From JBFMEX01 sp040752215 (lineage in GTDB: Bacteria; Pseudomonadota; Alphaproteobacteria; Rhizobiales; Hyphomicrobiaceae), in assembly GCA_040752215.1 (NCBI GenBank), contig JBFMEX010000067.1, forward strand, positions 47,710 to 111,709: a DNA stretch of 64,000 bases, read 5' to 3'. Made by a program: the position numbers and the translations under genes. Below, piece by piece: positions 17,179 through 26,109 of the stretch (the first letter of the stretch is position 1; each line of letters opens with the position of its first letter). A model generated the notes under the pieces. The model saw nothing but the letters and a program-made list of their open reading frames with translations, was not told where the DNA came from and ran no database searches.

Positions 17179-18207
17179 TCAGGCGTTGGCGCTCCGGGCG
17201 GTCGCCTCGATGTGCTGGGCGAGAGTCTGGTCGATGCCGAGGCGCCCTGCCAGCTGGCCGAGGAACTGCGCCTCGCCGCGGGTGTCGGGCTCGATGGCGA
17301 TGCGGGCGGCGGTATAGACCTGGACCGCCTCGGCCGGCGAGCCGACCGCGCCGACGAGGTCCTCGACCGTCGCCGGATGGTTGAGCTCGTTGGCGAGAAA
17401 CTCCTCGGCCGCGGCGTCGATGCCCGCTTGCTTCAGACTGCCGAGGATCTTCTGCTGCTCGGCGCCGTCGATGCGACCGTCGGCGGCGGCGGCGGCGATC
17501 ATCGCGCGGATATAGAGCGCGGCGCTCTCGTTGCTGATCGCCTGCGGCTCGAAGCCGGAGCCCGACGGCGCGGCCTCGGGCACGAAGCTGCAGTCGGCGG
17601 CCGCGGGACGGCCCTCGGAATAGTTGCGATAGGCGCGATAGGCGAGGCCGCCGATCAGCGCCAGTGCGCCGAGCTTGGCCGCCTGCGTGGCAACCTGCCG
17701 CCCGGTCTCGGTGCCGAGGATCAGCGCGCCGAGGCCGCCGAGCGCGGCGCCGGCGCCGAGCTGATTGCTGGCCACCAGATCCTTGAGCTGGCCGAGGATG
17801 TCCTCGAGCGACTTGCCCCCGCTCATCTTTTCGATCGCCTCGCGCGCGCCGGTCGACTGGCCGATGCGCTCGGCGCCCTCGCGCGCGCCGGAGGTCGCCT
17901 GGCCGAGCAGGTCGCCGAGGATGTCGGTGATGCTGCCACCGCCATGCCCCCCGCCGTGGCCGCCACCCTGCGGGTTGAGCTTGCCGAGAATGTCGCCGAG
18001 GCCGCCGCCGCCCTGACCGCCCGGAAGCATGTTGCGTAGCAGGTCCTCGAGCCCGCCGGCGCCCCCGCTACCAGCGCCACCGCCGCTCTTGCCGCCGCCG
18101 AGGATCGATCCGAGCAGATCCTCGAGGCCCGTTCCGGCTCCCGGCGCCTGCGCTGCCTGACGCGGTGGATTGACGAGCTGCTCGAGCAGGCTCTTGGCGT
18201 CGAACAT
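17179..18207 (-). CDS. DUF533 / TerB-like protein with Gly-rich N-terminal half
   Basis: This 342-residue protein has an N-terminal part of about 140 residues rich in glycine, with repeated hydrophobic LEDLLGxIL-like helices (GLEDLLGSILGG, GLEDLLRNMLPG, GLGDILGKL, SITDILGDLLG). A short hydrophobic segment (LGALALIGGLAYRAYRNYSEG) follows. The C-terminal domain, about residues 225-340, is TerB/DUF533-like: AALYIRAMIAAAAADGRIDGAEQQKIL. DUF533 proteins such as E. coli YebE are inner-membrane proteins of unknown function. The repeated amphipathic motif suggests self-association or membrane binding. It is a monocistronic gene. Confidence 0.85.
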   Translation of the reverse strand: MFDAKSLLEQLVNPPRQAAQAPGAGTGLEDLLGSILGGGKSGGGAGSGGAGGLEDLLRNMLPGGQGGGGLGDILGKLNPQGGGHGGGHGGGSITDILGDLLGQATSGAREGAERIGQSTGAREAIEKMSGGKSLEDILGQLKDLVASNQLGAGAALGGLGALILGTETGRQVATQAAKLGALALIGGLAYRAYRNYSEGRPAAADCSFVPEAAPSGSGFEPQAISNESAALYIRAMIAAAAADGRIDGAEQQKILGSLKQAGIDAAAEEFLANELNHPATVEDLVGAVGSPAEAVQVYTAARIAIEPDTRGEAQFLGQLAGRLGIDQTLAQHIEATARSANA

Positions 18208-18295
18208 GTGCGATGCTCCTGGGGACGAGGGGGGTGCCGCGTGGCCACACTATGGAGGTACAACGTGCGAGACAACGTGCCGTCGGCGAATTTTC

Positions 18296-21200
18296 TTATT
18301 CCGCCGCGAGCGACTTGGCAGACGGACGCGCCGCACTACGGATGCTCTCGGACTCGCCCGCAGTTGCACCGGTGGGGGCCGGCTCGTCGGCTTTGCCGAC
18401 GTAGCGCGCGAACAGCCGCCATAGGCCGTTCGAGATATCGTCCATCAGTGCAAACACGGCCGGGACGAAGACCAGCGACAGCAACGTTGAGGAGATCAGG
18501 CCGCCGATCACCGCGATCGCCATCGGCGCACGGAACTCGCCGCCCGAATCGAGCCCCATCGCCGATGGCAGCATGCCGCCGACCATGGCGATGGTGGTCA
18601 TCACGATCGGGCGGGCGCGCTTGCGGCCCGCGTCGACGATCGCCTCGTTGCGCGGCACGCCACGGGCGATCTGCTCGACCGCGAAGTCGACCAGCATGAT
18701 CGCGTTCTTGGTGACGATGCCCATCAGCATCAGGATGCCGATGACGACGGGCAGGCTGATCGGGTTGGCAGTCAGAGCGAGCGCAATGATGGCGCCGCCG
18801 ATCGACAACGGCAGCGAGAACAGGATGGTGACCGGCTGCAGGAAGCTCGAGAACAGCAGCACGAGCACGGCGAAAACCATCATCAGGCCGGCAAGCATGG
18901 CCTTGGCGAAGCCCTCGAACACCTCGGACATGATCTCGGCGTCACCGAACTGGCGTACGACGATGCCGGCCGGCAGATTGGTCGCGGCCGGGAGCTTCAT
19001 GACAGCCGCGAGCGCGTCGCCGAGCGCGGCGTTGCCGACGAGGTCGCCGCCGATCAGGATGCGGCGCTCGCGGTCGTAGCGGTCGATCGCGGTCGGACCC
19101 TGGTCGAGCTCGAAGCGGGCGACGGTGGCGAGCGGCACCGCGCCGCCGGCGGCGGTTGGGACTTTGAGCGTCTCGATCAGATGCCGGCTCTCGCGCGCGC
19201 TCTCGACGAGCTGGACGCGGATCGCCACCTGGCGGTCGCCGATGTCGAACTTGGCGAGGTTGGCGGCGACGTCGCCGATGGTGGCGATGCGCACGGCCTC
19301 GGAGATGGTCTCGGTGCTGACGCCGAGATCGGCAGCGATGTCGGTCAGCGGGTAGACGCGCAGCTCCGGGCGGTCGAGCTCGGCAGTGGAGACGACGTTG
19401 GCGAGCTCCGGCACGCGCTTCGCCTGGCTCGCGAGCTCGGCGCCGACGCGGCCGACCGTGTCGGCATCGCGGCCGGCGACGACGACCTGGAACTGGCGCT
19501 GGCCGTTGTCCTGGAGGAACCAGTAGCGGATGTCGGGAATGCTCTCGAGATCGCGGCCGATCTCGGCCTGGATCTCGAACTGGTGCAGCTGGCGCTCAGC
19601 ACGCGGCAGCAGGTTCACGATCAGCGTCGCCTTGCGCACCTCGGCCCCGCTGCCGAGCAGATTGCCGCCGTTGACGAACACGTGCTTCACGTCGTCTCGC
19701 GTGTCGATGCGGCGCGCGATGGCATCGGTCATGCCCTTGGTGTCGGCAAGGCGTGAGCCGGGCGGCAGCTCGACTGCGAGCAGGATACGGCCCGAATCTT
19801 CCGGCGGGAGGAAGCCCGAGGGCAGCAGGTAGAAGCTGGCGATGGAGCCGGCGAAGATGACGAGGCCGAGCGTGACGGTCGCAATGCGGTGGCGCACCGA
19901 CCAGCCGACGAGCCGCGTGTAGGCCCGGATCATGCGCCCTTCCGTCTCCTCCTCGCCCTTGTTGCGCATGAAGTAGGCGGCGAGCAGTGGCGTGATGAGC
20001 CGCGCGACGAGCAGCGAGAAGAACACCGCGAAGGCGACGGTGAGGCCGAACTGCTTGAAGTATTGCCCGGCGATGCCGCCCATGAAGCTCACCGGCACGA
20101 ACACGGCGATGATGGTCAAGGTGATGGCGATGACCGCTAGGCCGATCTCGTCGGCGGCCTCCAGCGCGGCGCGATAGGCCGATTTGCCCATGCGCATGTG
20201 CCGCACGATGTTCTCGATCTCGACGATCGCGTCATCGACCAGGATGCCGGTGACGATGGTGATGGCGAGCAGCGAGACGAGGTTGAGCGAGAAGCCGGCG
20301 GCGGTCATGGCCCAGAACGCGGGAATGATCGACAGCGGCAGCGCGATCGCGGCAATGACGGTGGCGCGGATGTCGCGCAGGAAGACGAGCACGACCAGGA
20401 TCGCCAGCGCTGCGCCCTCGAGCAGCGTCTTCATCGTCGCCTCGTAGGCACCGAGCGTATAGTCGACGAGGGTGTCGATCCTCTCGATCGCGATGCCGGG
20501 ATTGGCGGCCTCGAGCCGGGCGACCGCAGCGGCGACGTCGGCGGCGACCTCGGTCTCGCTCGCACCTTTCGCGCGCGAGATGGCGAAGGCGACGATCGGC
20601 TTGCCGTCGAGGGTCGCGAAGGTGCGCGGCTCGGCGGTCGCGTCGGCGACGGTGCCGAGCTCGTCGAGGCGGATCTTGCGGCCGTGCGGGAGCGCGATCA
20701 TGGTCGCGGCGAGGCTCTCGACGGACTTCTTCCCGGCGAGCGTGCGGATCGCCTGCTCGCGACCGGCGATCTCGCCGCGACCGCCGGCCAGATCGATATT
20801 GGTGGCGCGCAGCTGCCGGTTGACGTCGCCGGCGGTGATGTCGAACGCCAGCAGCCGGTCGGGATCGAGGGCGACGCGGATCTCGCGCTCGACACCGCCG
20901 ACGCGATCGATCGCCGACACGCCCTTCACGCCCTGAAGCTCGCGCTTTACGGTGTCGTCGACGAACCACGACAGCTGCTCCGGCGTCATCGCGGGAGCGC
21001 GTGCGGCATAGGTGATGATCGGCAGGCCTTCGATGTCGAGGCGGCGGACGATCGGCTCCTCGATGCCGCGCGGCAGGTCGGTACGGATGCGCGAGATCGC
21101 GTCCTTGACGTCGTTCAACGCGCGGTCGGTATCGACCTCGAGCCGGAACTCGATAACGGTGAGCGACTGCCCCTCGGTCACCGTCGAGGTGATGTGCTTG

Positions 21201-21436
21201 ACGCCATCGATGCCGGCGACCGCGTCCTCGACCTTCTTGGTGACCTGGGTCTCGAGCTCGCTCGGGGCAGCGCCGGCCTGGACGATCTGCGCCTGCACGA
21301 TCGGCACGTCGATATTGGGGAAGCGCGCGACGGGCATGGCGCGGAAGCTCATGACGCCAAGCACCATGAGCACCAGGAACAAGACCAGCCCCGGCACCGG
21401 CCGCCGGATCGACCAAGCGGAGATGTTCCAATTCAT
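18296..21436 (-). CDS. RND efflux transporter, HAE1-type inner membrane pump
   Basis: This is a 1046-residue pump of the AcrB/MexF superfamily, full length for the family. The N-terminus is ISAWSIRRPVPGLVLFLVLMVLGVMSF. The proton-relay Asp pair lies in the fourth helix (GILVDDAIVEIENIV), the large periplasmic porter domains are present, and the second-half helices contain GIVTKNAIMLVDFA and RARPIVMTTIAMVGGMLPSA. It expels hydrophobic drugs or metabolites using the proton gradient. The ATG at 21436 overlaps the end of the fusion-protein gene (ATGA). The open frame continues upstream antisense to nothing real and is ignored. It forms one operon with the TetR and MFP genes. The outer-membrane channel is not encoded here. 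Confidence 0.94.
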   Translation of the reverse strand: MNWNISAWSIRRPVPGLVLFLVLMVLGVMSFRAMPVARFPNIDVPIVQAQIVQAGAAPSELETQVTKKVEDAVAGIDGVKHITSTVTEGQSLTVIEFRLEVDTDRALNDVKDAISRIRTDLPRGIEEPIVRRLDIEGLPIITYAARAPAMTPEQLSWFVDDTVKRELQGVKGVSAIDRVGGVEREIRVALDPDRLLAFDITAGDVNRQLRATNIDLAGGRGEIAGREQAIRTLAGKKSVESLAATMIALPHGRKIRLDELGTVADATAEPRTFATLDGKPIVAFAISRAKGASETEVAADVAAAVARLEAANPGIAIERIDTLVDYTLGAYEATMKTLLEGAALAILVVLVFLRDIRATVIAAIALPLSIIPAFWAMTAAGFSLNLVSLLAITIVTGILVDDAIVEIENIVRHMRMGKSAYRAALEAADEIGLAVIAITLTIIAVFVPVSFMGGIAGQYFKQFGLTVAFAVFFSLLVARLITPLLAAYFMRNKGEEETEGRMIRAYTRLVGWSVRHRIATVTLGLVIFAGSIASFYLLPSGFLPPEDSGRILLAVELPPGSRLADTKGMTDAIARRIDTRDDVKHVFVNGGNLLGSGAEVRKATLIVNLLPRAERQLHQFEIQAEIGRDLESIPDIRYWFLQDNGQRQFQVVVAGRDADTVGRVGAELASQAKRVPELANVVSTAELDRPELRVYPLTDIAADLGVSTETISEAVRIATIGDVAANLAKFDIGDRQVAIRVQLVESARESRHLIETLKVPTAAGGAVPLATVARFELDQGPTAIDRYDRERRILIGGDLVGNAALGDALAAVMKLPAATNLPAGIVVRQFGDAEIMSEVFEGFAKAMLAGLMMVFAVLVLLFSSFLQPVTILFSLPLSIGGAIIALALTANPISLPVVIGILMLMGIVTKNAIMLVDFAVEQIARGVPRNEAIVDAGRKRARPIVMTTIAMVGGMLPSAMGLDSGGEFRAPMAIAVIGGLISSTLLSLVFVPAVFALMDDISNGLWRLFARYVGKADEPAPTGATAGESESIRSAARPSAKSLAAE

Positions 21437-22647
21437 CGCCCGGCCTCGCTGACCTTGGCGTCGGGCAGCACGGGGCGCACTGTATCGCCGTCGCGCAGGA
21501 AGGTGCCCGCGCGGGCGACAACCACATCGCCTTCGACGAGACCGGAGCGCACCTCGACTGAACCGGCGGCGGAGAGTCCGGTGGTGATCGCGCGCGTCGC
21601 CACCTTGCCGTCGACGACGACCAGCACGCTGGCGCCGGCGGGGCCATACTGGACCGCGGAGACCGGCACGGCGAGTCCGCGGCCCTCGGCGGTGGCGATG
21701 GTGCCGCGGGCGAAGCTGCCGATGCGCAACGCGGGATCGGCGCCGAGGAACACGCGCACACGGCCGAGACGGGTGGCCCTGTCGACCTCGGGCGAGACGA
21801 GGCGCACCGTACCCTCGCGCTCGCTGGCGCCGGTGACGGAAACGATCGCCCGCTGGCCCTCGCGCACCTTGGCGAGGCTGGTCTCGGTCAGCTCCGCGTC
21901 GAGCTCGATCTCGCTGTCGCGGATGATGCGGAACATCGGCTCGCCGATGCCGGTCGCAAGGCCGCCGATGCGGGCGTTGCGGCGGCTGACGATGCCGCCG
22001 GCGGGTGCGCGCACCTCGGCCTTGGCGAGGCGCCACTCGAGCTCGCGGCGCTGGGCCTCGAGCTGCGCCTTCTCGGCAGCGGCGACCTTGAGGCCGTCGC
22101 GCGCGGCGGCGAGCTGGGCGCTCGCGGTGCGGGCGGCGGCCTCGCGCTGATCGAACACGCTCTCCGACATGTAGCCGGACTTGGCGAGCGGCTTGGCACG
22201 CTCGAATTGGGCCTTGGCCTCCTCGAGGCGAGCCTCGGCGGCGACGATCTCGCTTTCGGCACGTGCGGCCTGCGCCGCAACGCGAGCAAGGCCGGCGTCG
22301 TTCTGGGCGAGCTGTGCGTCGAGCGTCTCGCGCACGAGGCGGGCGAGCACGTCGCCGCGTGCGACGCGATCGCCGATATCGACCGCGAGATCGAGCACGC
22401 GCAGGCCCTCGACCTCCGGCGCGACCAGGATCTCCTCGCGCGGCACCAGCGTGCCGGTGACGAGAACGGTCTCGTGGAAGTCGGCCAACGCGACGCGGAC
22501 GACGGTGACCGCCGGTGCGGCCGGGCCGGCGGACGCCTCGCGCGCCCTCTCGGCCCGGCCGGCGAGCAACGGGAGGTGGCCCGAGGCGAGGAATGCCGCC
22601 GCGGCGGCTACGGCGAGGCCGAGGATGGCGGGAATCGCGCGTCTCAT
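21433..22647 (-). CDS. RND efflux periplasmic adaptor (membrane fusion protein)
   Basis: A 404-residue adaptor with an N-terminal signal/anchor (IPAILGLAVAAAAAFLASG) and a lipoyl half (APEVEGLRVLDLAVDIGDRVARGDVLARL). An alpha-hairpin follows at about residues 100-200, then the second lipoyl strand (KAEVRAPAGGIVSRRNARIG), a beta-barrel and a membrane-proximal domain (LAVPVSAVQYGPAGASVLVV). It couples the RND pump to an outer-membrane channel. The start lies four bases inside the end of the TetR gene and the stop overlaps the pump start, so expression is tightly coupled. Confidence 0.92.
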   Translation of the reverse strand: MRRAIPAILGLAVAAAAAFLASGHLPLLAGRAERAREASAGPAAPAVTVVRVALADFHETVLVTGTLVPREEILVAPEVEGLRVLDLAVDIGDRVARGDVLARLVRETLDAQLAQNDAGLARVAAQAARAESEIVAAEARLEEAKAQFERAKPLAKSGYMSESVFDQREAAARTASAQLAAARDGLKVAAAEKAQLEAQRRELEWRLAKAEVRAPAGGIVSRRNARIGGLATGIGEPMFRIIRDSEIELDAELTETSLAKVREGQRAIVSVTGASEREGTVRLVSPEVDRATRLGRVRVFLGADPALRIGSFARGTIATAEGRGLAVPVSAVQYGPAGASVLVVVDGKVATRAITTGLSAAGSVEVRSGLVEGDVVVARAGTFLRDGDTVRPVLPDAKVSEAGR

Positions 22648-23285
22648 GGCTGCGCCTCGCGGGGGTCGGCGTCGTTTGCGCCCTGGGGCGGCGCGACCGG
22701 GTTCAACAGCTTGCTGACCAGCATGACGATCGCCGGCATCAGTGCCTTGCCGTCGAACGCGGGATCGACCGCGCGGCGCCAGATCATGCCGTCGCCGATC
22801 ACCGCGAACACCTTGGCGATGGTGGCGACGTCCAGTTCCGGCGCGATACGCCCTTGCTCGGCGAGCCGCTGGAACAGGCTGGCGAAGCTGTCGTTGACGA
22901 AGGTGTCCACGGAGCGAAACGTCTCGCCGACCTGCGGGTTGCGGGTCGATTCGACTCCAATCTCGATGCACATCAGCCGCTTCTCGGCCGGCTCGTCGAC
23001 GAAGTACTGCTCGCCGATGACGGACAGTGCGGCGAGGAAGTCGGGGGCCGCGGCGACGGCGGCGAAGCGGCTTTGGAACTCGGCGCGGTCGCGCTCGGCG
23101 AGGCCGGCGATCAATGCCTCCTTGGAAGAGAAGTAGACATAGAGCGCGCCGGGGCTGATGCCCGCCTCCTTGCAGATGTCGTGCATGGTGCAGCGGTGGA
23201 AGCCGCTGCGGGCGAAGCAGCGCTCGGCAGCATCGAGGATTGCCTCGCGACGCGCGCGCTGGGTGTCGGGTTTGAGCTTCGGCAT
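22644..23285 (-). CDS. TetR family repressor of the adjacent RND operon
   Basis: A 213-residue regulator. The first 60 residues form the TetR helix-turn-helix (REAILDAAERCFARSGFHRC, MHDICKEAGISPGALYVYFSSKEALI), and the rest is a variable ligand-binding helical domain. It is the first gene of the operon and a TetR-type operator lies 118 bases upstream of its start. Autoregulation of the whole tetR-MFP-pump unit by an efflux substrate is therefore the natural inference. Confidence 0.93.
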   Translation of the reverse strand: MPKLKPDTQRARREAILDAAERCFARSGFHRCTMHDICKEAGISPGALYVYFSSKEALIAGLAERDRAEFQSRFAAVAAAPDFLAALSVIGEQYFVDEPAEKRLMCIEIGVESTRNPQVGETFRSVDTFVNDSFASLFQRLAEQGRIAPELDVATIAKVFAVIGDGMIWRRAVDPAFDGKALMPAIVMLVSKLLNPVAPPQGANDADPREAQP

Positions 23286-23402
23286 CGGTTAGGGCTCTTT
23301 GCTCGGTGGTCGGTCGCAGTGCCGCGACGACGCGCGGGCAGGTGGTCGTCCCGCTGCTCGGCTCGCGGCTGCCGGGGGGCTTGGGCTCCACTCGGCAATA
23401 AG

Positions 23403-23420
23403 AAAACGAACGCTCGTTTT
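23403..23420. promoter_or_regulatory. Probable TetR-family operator
   Basis: AAAACGAACGCTCGTTTT: the 7-base arms AAAACGA and TCGTTTT are perfectly inverted around ACGC. This matches the ACGAxCGxTCGT-style sites bound by TetR repressors of RND pumps. It lies upstream of the TetR gene, the first gene of the efflux operon. Confidence 0.75.
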
Positions 23421-23778
23421 GTTTGTATCACTATTGCGGCGCAGTCAAGGCGATATGCGGGGACGGGCGACCATCTGGTCCGTGGCGGGGCTTCCGGTGC
23501 GTCGTGCCACTGCAGCCGGATGTGGGCGAGCGAGATTTGAACGGCCCCTGTGTGGGGGGTCCTTGAATGCCTCTCGATCAGACTGGCTCTCGGAGAAAAT
23601 TATGCAAAAACAATATATAAGCATGCGTCTGATTACGCCGTGCGGGATCGGAAAGGCGGGTCCAGAGATCGTATGTTGGCAAATCAATTATCAACGAGAT
23701 TGATAAAGGTTCGTTAGAAATTGACGATGATGATATTCGCAGAAGCCCACCACGGCCGGCGATCGGGGACGCGATGCC
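23421..23778. other. Intergenic region with an AT-rich island
   Basis: From about 23580 to 23740 the sequence is much richer in A and T than anything around it (for example CAAAAACAATATATAAG and ATTGACGATGATGATATTCG). A short frame without a standard start codon encodes an acidic, Ile/Asp-rich segment through 23640-23780, which may be a decayed or transferred fragment. The island also probably holds the promoter of the following small genes. Confidence 0.4.
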
Positions 23779-24042
23779 ATGACGCTCGATACCATCCGCG
23801 CATGCGAGATCAGCGTCCGGCAGGTCCTACTCGAAATCCAGTCCGCCTCCGACCTTGTCGAGGCGGCGCGGCTCTATCAGCAGGCGCGAGGCATGGTGGC
23901 GAGCACGCTGGCGCTGCCCGGGGCGGACCCGCGCGCCGAGGCAGAGCGCGGCCTGCTGGCGCTGGCGCTCTACGTGCACTGCGTCTACCGAACCAAGGAA
24001 GCCGCGGCGCGCGGCGAGACGCGGCTGCTGAGCGCGGGTTAG
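23779..24042 (+). CDS. Small helical protein, function unknown
   Basis: An 87-residue soluble protein, almost entirely alpha-helical by pattern (Leu/Ala/Glu-rich heptads such as VRQVLLEIQSASDLVEAARLYQQARGMVAS). It has two cysteines (in RACEIS and HCVYRT). Codon use matches the genome. No family is recognised. It lies just upstream of the microcin-like peptide gene on the same strand (177-base gap), so a functional link is possible but unproven. No strong ribosome-binding site was seen. Confidence 0.5.
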   Translation: MTLDTIRACEISVRQVLLEIQSASDLVEAARLYQQARGMVASTLALPGADPRAEAERGLLALALYVHCVYRTKEAAARGETRLLSAG

Positions 24043-24219
24043 CCGGCGCCCGCCACGGCAAGGGCGGGCGCGAAGCGGCGCGTGTGCGAGCCTCGATGCG
24101 TGTTTCGGTGCAAGGCTGTGCGCCGTGCTGTGCCGGCAGTGACAGCGATACCCGAGGAGACGCGCAACATGCTCGCGTAGTCGCATTTCCGCGCTACGAG
24201 CAAGCAATGGAGCGCATCC

Positions 24220-24405
24220 ATGCACGTCACACTGAGGCCGGACCATGCCCAGGAGATCAGGGCGCTCGAGCAGGAGGAGATCGAGGCCACCTCCGGGGCG
24301 CTCATCCCGCTGATCCTCGGCGCCGTCGGTCTGTTCGGCGCCGGGTTCGCGGGCGGCGTGGTCGCCTGCAACATCGTCAACGATCGGCCGTGGTGGGAAT
24401 TCTGA
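24220..24405 (+). CDS. Microcin-like / class II bacteriocin-like precursor peptide (candidate)
   Basis: A 61-residue peptide with GGAG seven bases before its ATG. Residues 1-28 are a charged, soluble leader ending in ALEQEEIEATSGA. This fits the double-glycine leader pattern (Leu, then an acidic-hydrophobic pair, then SGA/SGG) used by class II microcins such as colicin V. The predicted core is hydrophobic and glycine-rich with GxxxG-type spacing (LIPLILGAVGLFGAGFAGG), then one cysteine and a Trp-Trp tail (NDRPWWEF). Membrane-active peptides of the class II bacteriocin/microcin kind have this layout. No C39-peptidase ABC exporter or clear immunity gene is seen nearby. An ordinary single-helix membrane protein is the alternative. 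Confidence 0.55.
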   Translation: MHVTLRPDHAQEIRALEQEEIEATSGALIPLILGAVGLFGAGFAGGVVACNIVNDRPWWEF

Positions 24406-24939
24406 TCCGCGGATCACGGTGCGGGCGGGCTGCCAGTGGTGCGCCGCCCGCGAGACGAAGGCGCTCCGCAAGGGGCGTCTTTGCGATTCTTGGGGGAGGG
24501 GAAGGCTGCCGACTTGCCTCGCGCTCGGATCCCCGCGAGCCGCCGCGAAGGACAAACAGACGTTGGCAAGTGAATGGCTAGTGTGGGCCACAGTTGCTTA
24601 CCTTGAATGATCGCCGATGTCGCGCGCTCCGTTCGTCTGATCCGGTTAGCTCAGCCGAAGGTCAGGCCGGCGCGCGGGCGACCGAGACAAAGGCGAAGCG
24701 GCTCTCTTCCACCGGTGAGCTGTCCAAATGGCGGACGGTGCATTTGGCTAACCACGGCCCTCTGGCCGGCCAGCTCTCCGGCACGACCGAGCCGGCAAGG
24801 ATACTGACAGCTCCGGCCACGGCCGAAGACGATGGCGATCTCGCCGGCAGTGACATGGCGGATCTCGAGCTCGACGCCGGCCGGACAGAAACTACGGACG
24901 GCCGTGGATCAGCCGTCCGCAATTCCGTCGCCGGGGACC
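24406..24939. other. Intergenic, no gene recognised
   Basis: About 530 bases between the microcin-like gene and the end of the convergent repeat-protein gene. Open frames here have no protein-like pattern. No clear terminator, tRNA or immunity-type hydrophobic small frame was found. Confidence 0.4.
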
Positions 24940-25953
24940 TCAGCGGCCAAACCCGTTCGCGCTACGCGCTTCCCGCAAGCCAGCCCACGCACCTTGCTTG
25001 GCCTGCCACTGCCCACCGGGCCTGGCCCACGGACCTTGCTTGGGCCGCCACTGCTCACCGCGCTTGGCCCACGCACCTTGCTTGGGCTGCCACGACTCGC
25101 CTCGCTTGGCCCACGGACCTTGCTGGGCCTGCCACGACTCGCCTCGCTTGGCCCACGGACCTTGCTGGGCCTGCCACGGCTCGCCTCGCTTCGCCCACGG
25201 ACCTTGCTTGGGCCGCCACTCCTCACCGTGCTTGGCCCACGGACCTTGCTTGGGCTGCCACGATTCGCCTCGCTTTGCAGGCTTGCAGTCGCGCGTGCGA
25301 GGGTGCGAGAGGCAAGGTCCCCGGTCGCCTGGTCCCTTGTGCTCGAGGACGACGCTGCCCCCCGGCTCAAGCCCGAAGCGCCCCTTGAAGACTCGCGTCG
25401 ATTCGGGGCCAGCCGGGACCGGCATGGGAAGCGGCTTCGCGACCGGGGGCAATGGGGGACTAGCCGGGACCGGAGCGGGAAGCGGCATGGCGACAGGTGG
25501 CAATGGGGCGCCAGCCGGGACCGGGTCCGGACCCCCAAAGTGAAGCGGGCCACGGTTCACTCCCAAGGCCTTGCCGATGGATGGCGCGGTGATGCCAAGC
25601 GGGACCGCGGCGGGGAGCGGCTTGCCGATCCGCGGCAATGGGGTGCCACGCGGGACCGGAGCGGGAGGCGGCGTAGGAGGCGGGCTCGGTGCAACTCCGA
25701 ATGGGCGTGAAAATGGTTTGCTGATAGTCTCTGCGTACGCGTTCGCACCCTCAACAATTGCGTCACCCACGTCGCTGACAACACCATCAGCAGCGCGGCC
25801 GACGTCTTTCACCACGCCTCCGATGTCCTCGAAAACCCCGGCCGACACGGGGGACGATAAGCCCGCTGCCAGCGATGTGGCGAGCAGTGCGGGCAACACC
25901 CAAGTTCGGGTGTTCGGGAGTCGCCGTACGGACGTATATTGAAGGGGTCTCAT
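24940..25953 (-). CDS. Exported Pro-rich protein with seven Trp/Lys/Gln tandem repeats
   Basis: A 337-residue protein. The N-terminus is a signal peptide (WVLPALLATSLAAGLSSPVSAG). It is followed by an amphipathic Val/Asp-rich helix (IGGVVKDVGRAADGVVSDVG), a Pro-rich middle of about 120 residues with PLPxxxxPLP-like repeats, and a short domain with two cysteines (GPCLSHPRTRDCKPA). Seven near-identical 14-residue repeats of consensus KRGESWQPKQGPWA end the protein (about residues 211-308). The repeats are strongly basic and each carries two tryptophans. The ATG at 25953 is chosen for GAGGAG eight bases upstream. The function is unknown. Binding to envelope polysaccharide or nucleic acid, or a structural role, is conceivable. 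Confidence 0.75.
   Translation of the reverse strand: MRPLQYTSVRRLPNTRTWVLPALLATSLAAGLSSPVSAGVFEDIGGVVKDVGRAADGVVSDVGDAIVEGANAYAETISKPFSRPFGVAPSPPPTPPPAPVPRGTPLPRIGKPLPAAVPLGITAPSIGKALGVNRGPLHFGGPDPVPAGAPLPPVAMPLPAPVPASPPLPPVAKPLPMPVPAGPESTRVFKGRFGLEPGGSVVLEHKGPGDRGPCLSHPRTRDCKPAKRGESWQPKQGPWAKHGEEWRPKQGPWAKRGEPWQAQQGPWAKRGESWQAQQGPWAKRGESWQPKQGAWAKRGEQWRPKQGPWARPGGQWQAKQGAWAGLREARSANGFGR
24982..25275 (-). repeat. Seven tandem 42-base repeats inside the exported repeat-protein gene
   Basis: Seven in-frame units of 42 bases, each encoding a variant of KRGESWQPKQGPWA. Central units differ at only a few positions (Pro-Lys versus Ala-Gln, Ser versus Pro/Glu/Gln), which indicates expansion by slippage or recombination with purifying selection on the Trp, Gly and Lys/Arg positions. 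Confidence 0.9.
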
Positions 25954-26109
25954 CGTAGTCACTCCTCTGATCTGCAGGTGTCATTGGCTCGGCGTTACGC
26001 CTCGCCTGCAGAACAGAGTGTCAGCATCACCCTGCGCGCTGCGGTGGCATTCCCCACAGTGGCCGCAACAGATCACGTCTGGCCGACTTGTGTCTTGGCT
26101 GTGGGCCCC

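Noticed and set aside
20198..22150. 650-codon rightward frame across the RND operon
   Set aside because: Antisense to two clear efflux genes; typical shadow frame of high-GC DNA.
24982..25275. CRISPR-like regular repeats
   Set aside because: The 42-base units are contiguous, in frame and encode a clear protein repeat; there are no unique spacers.
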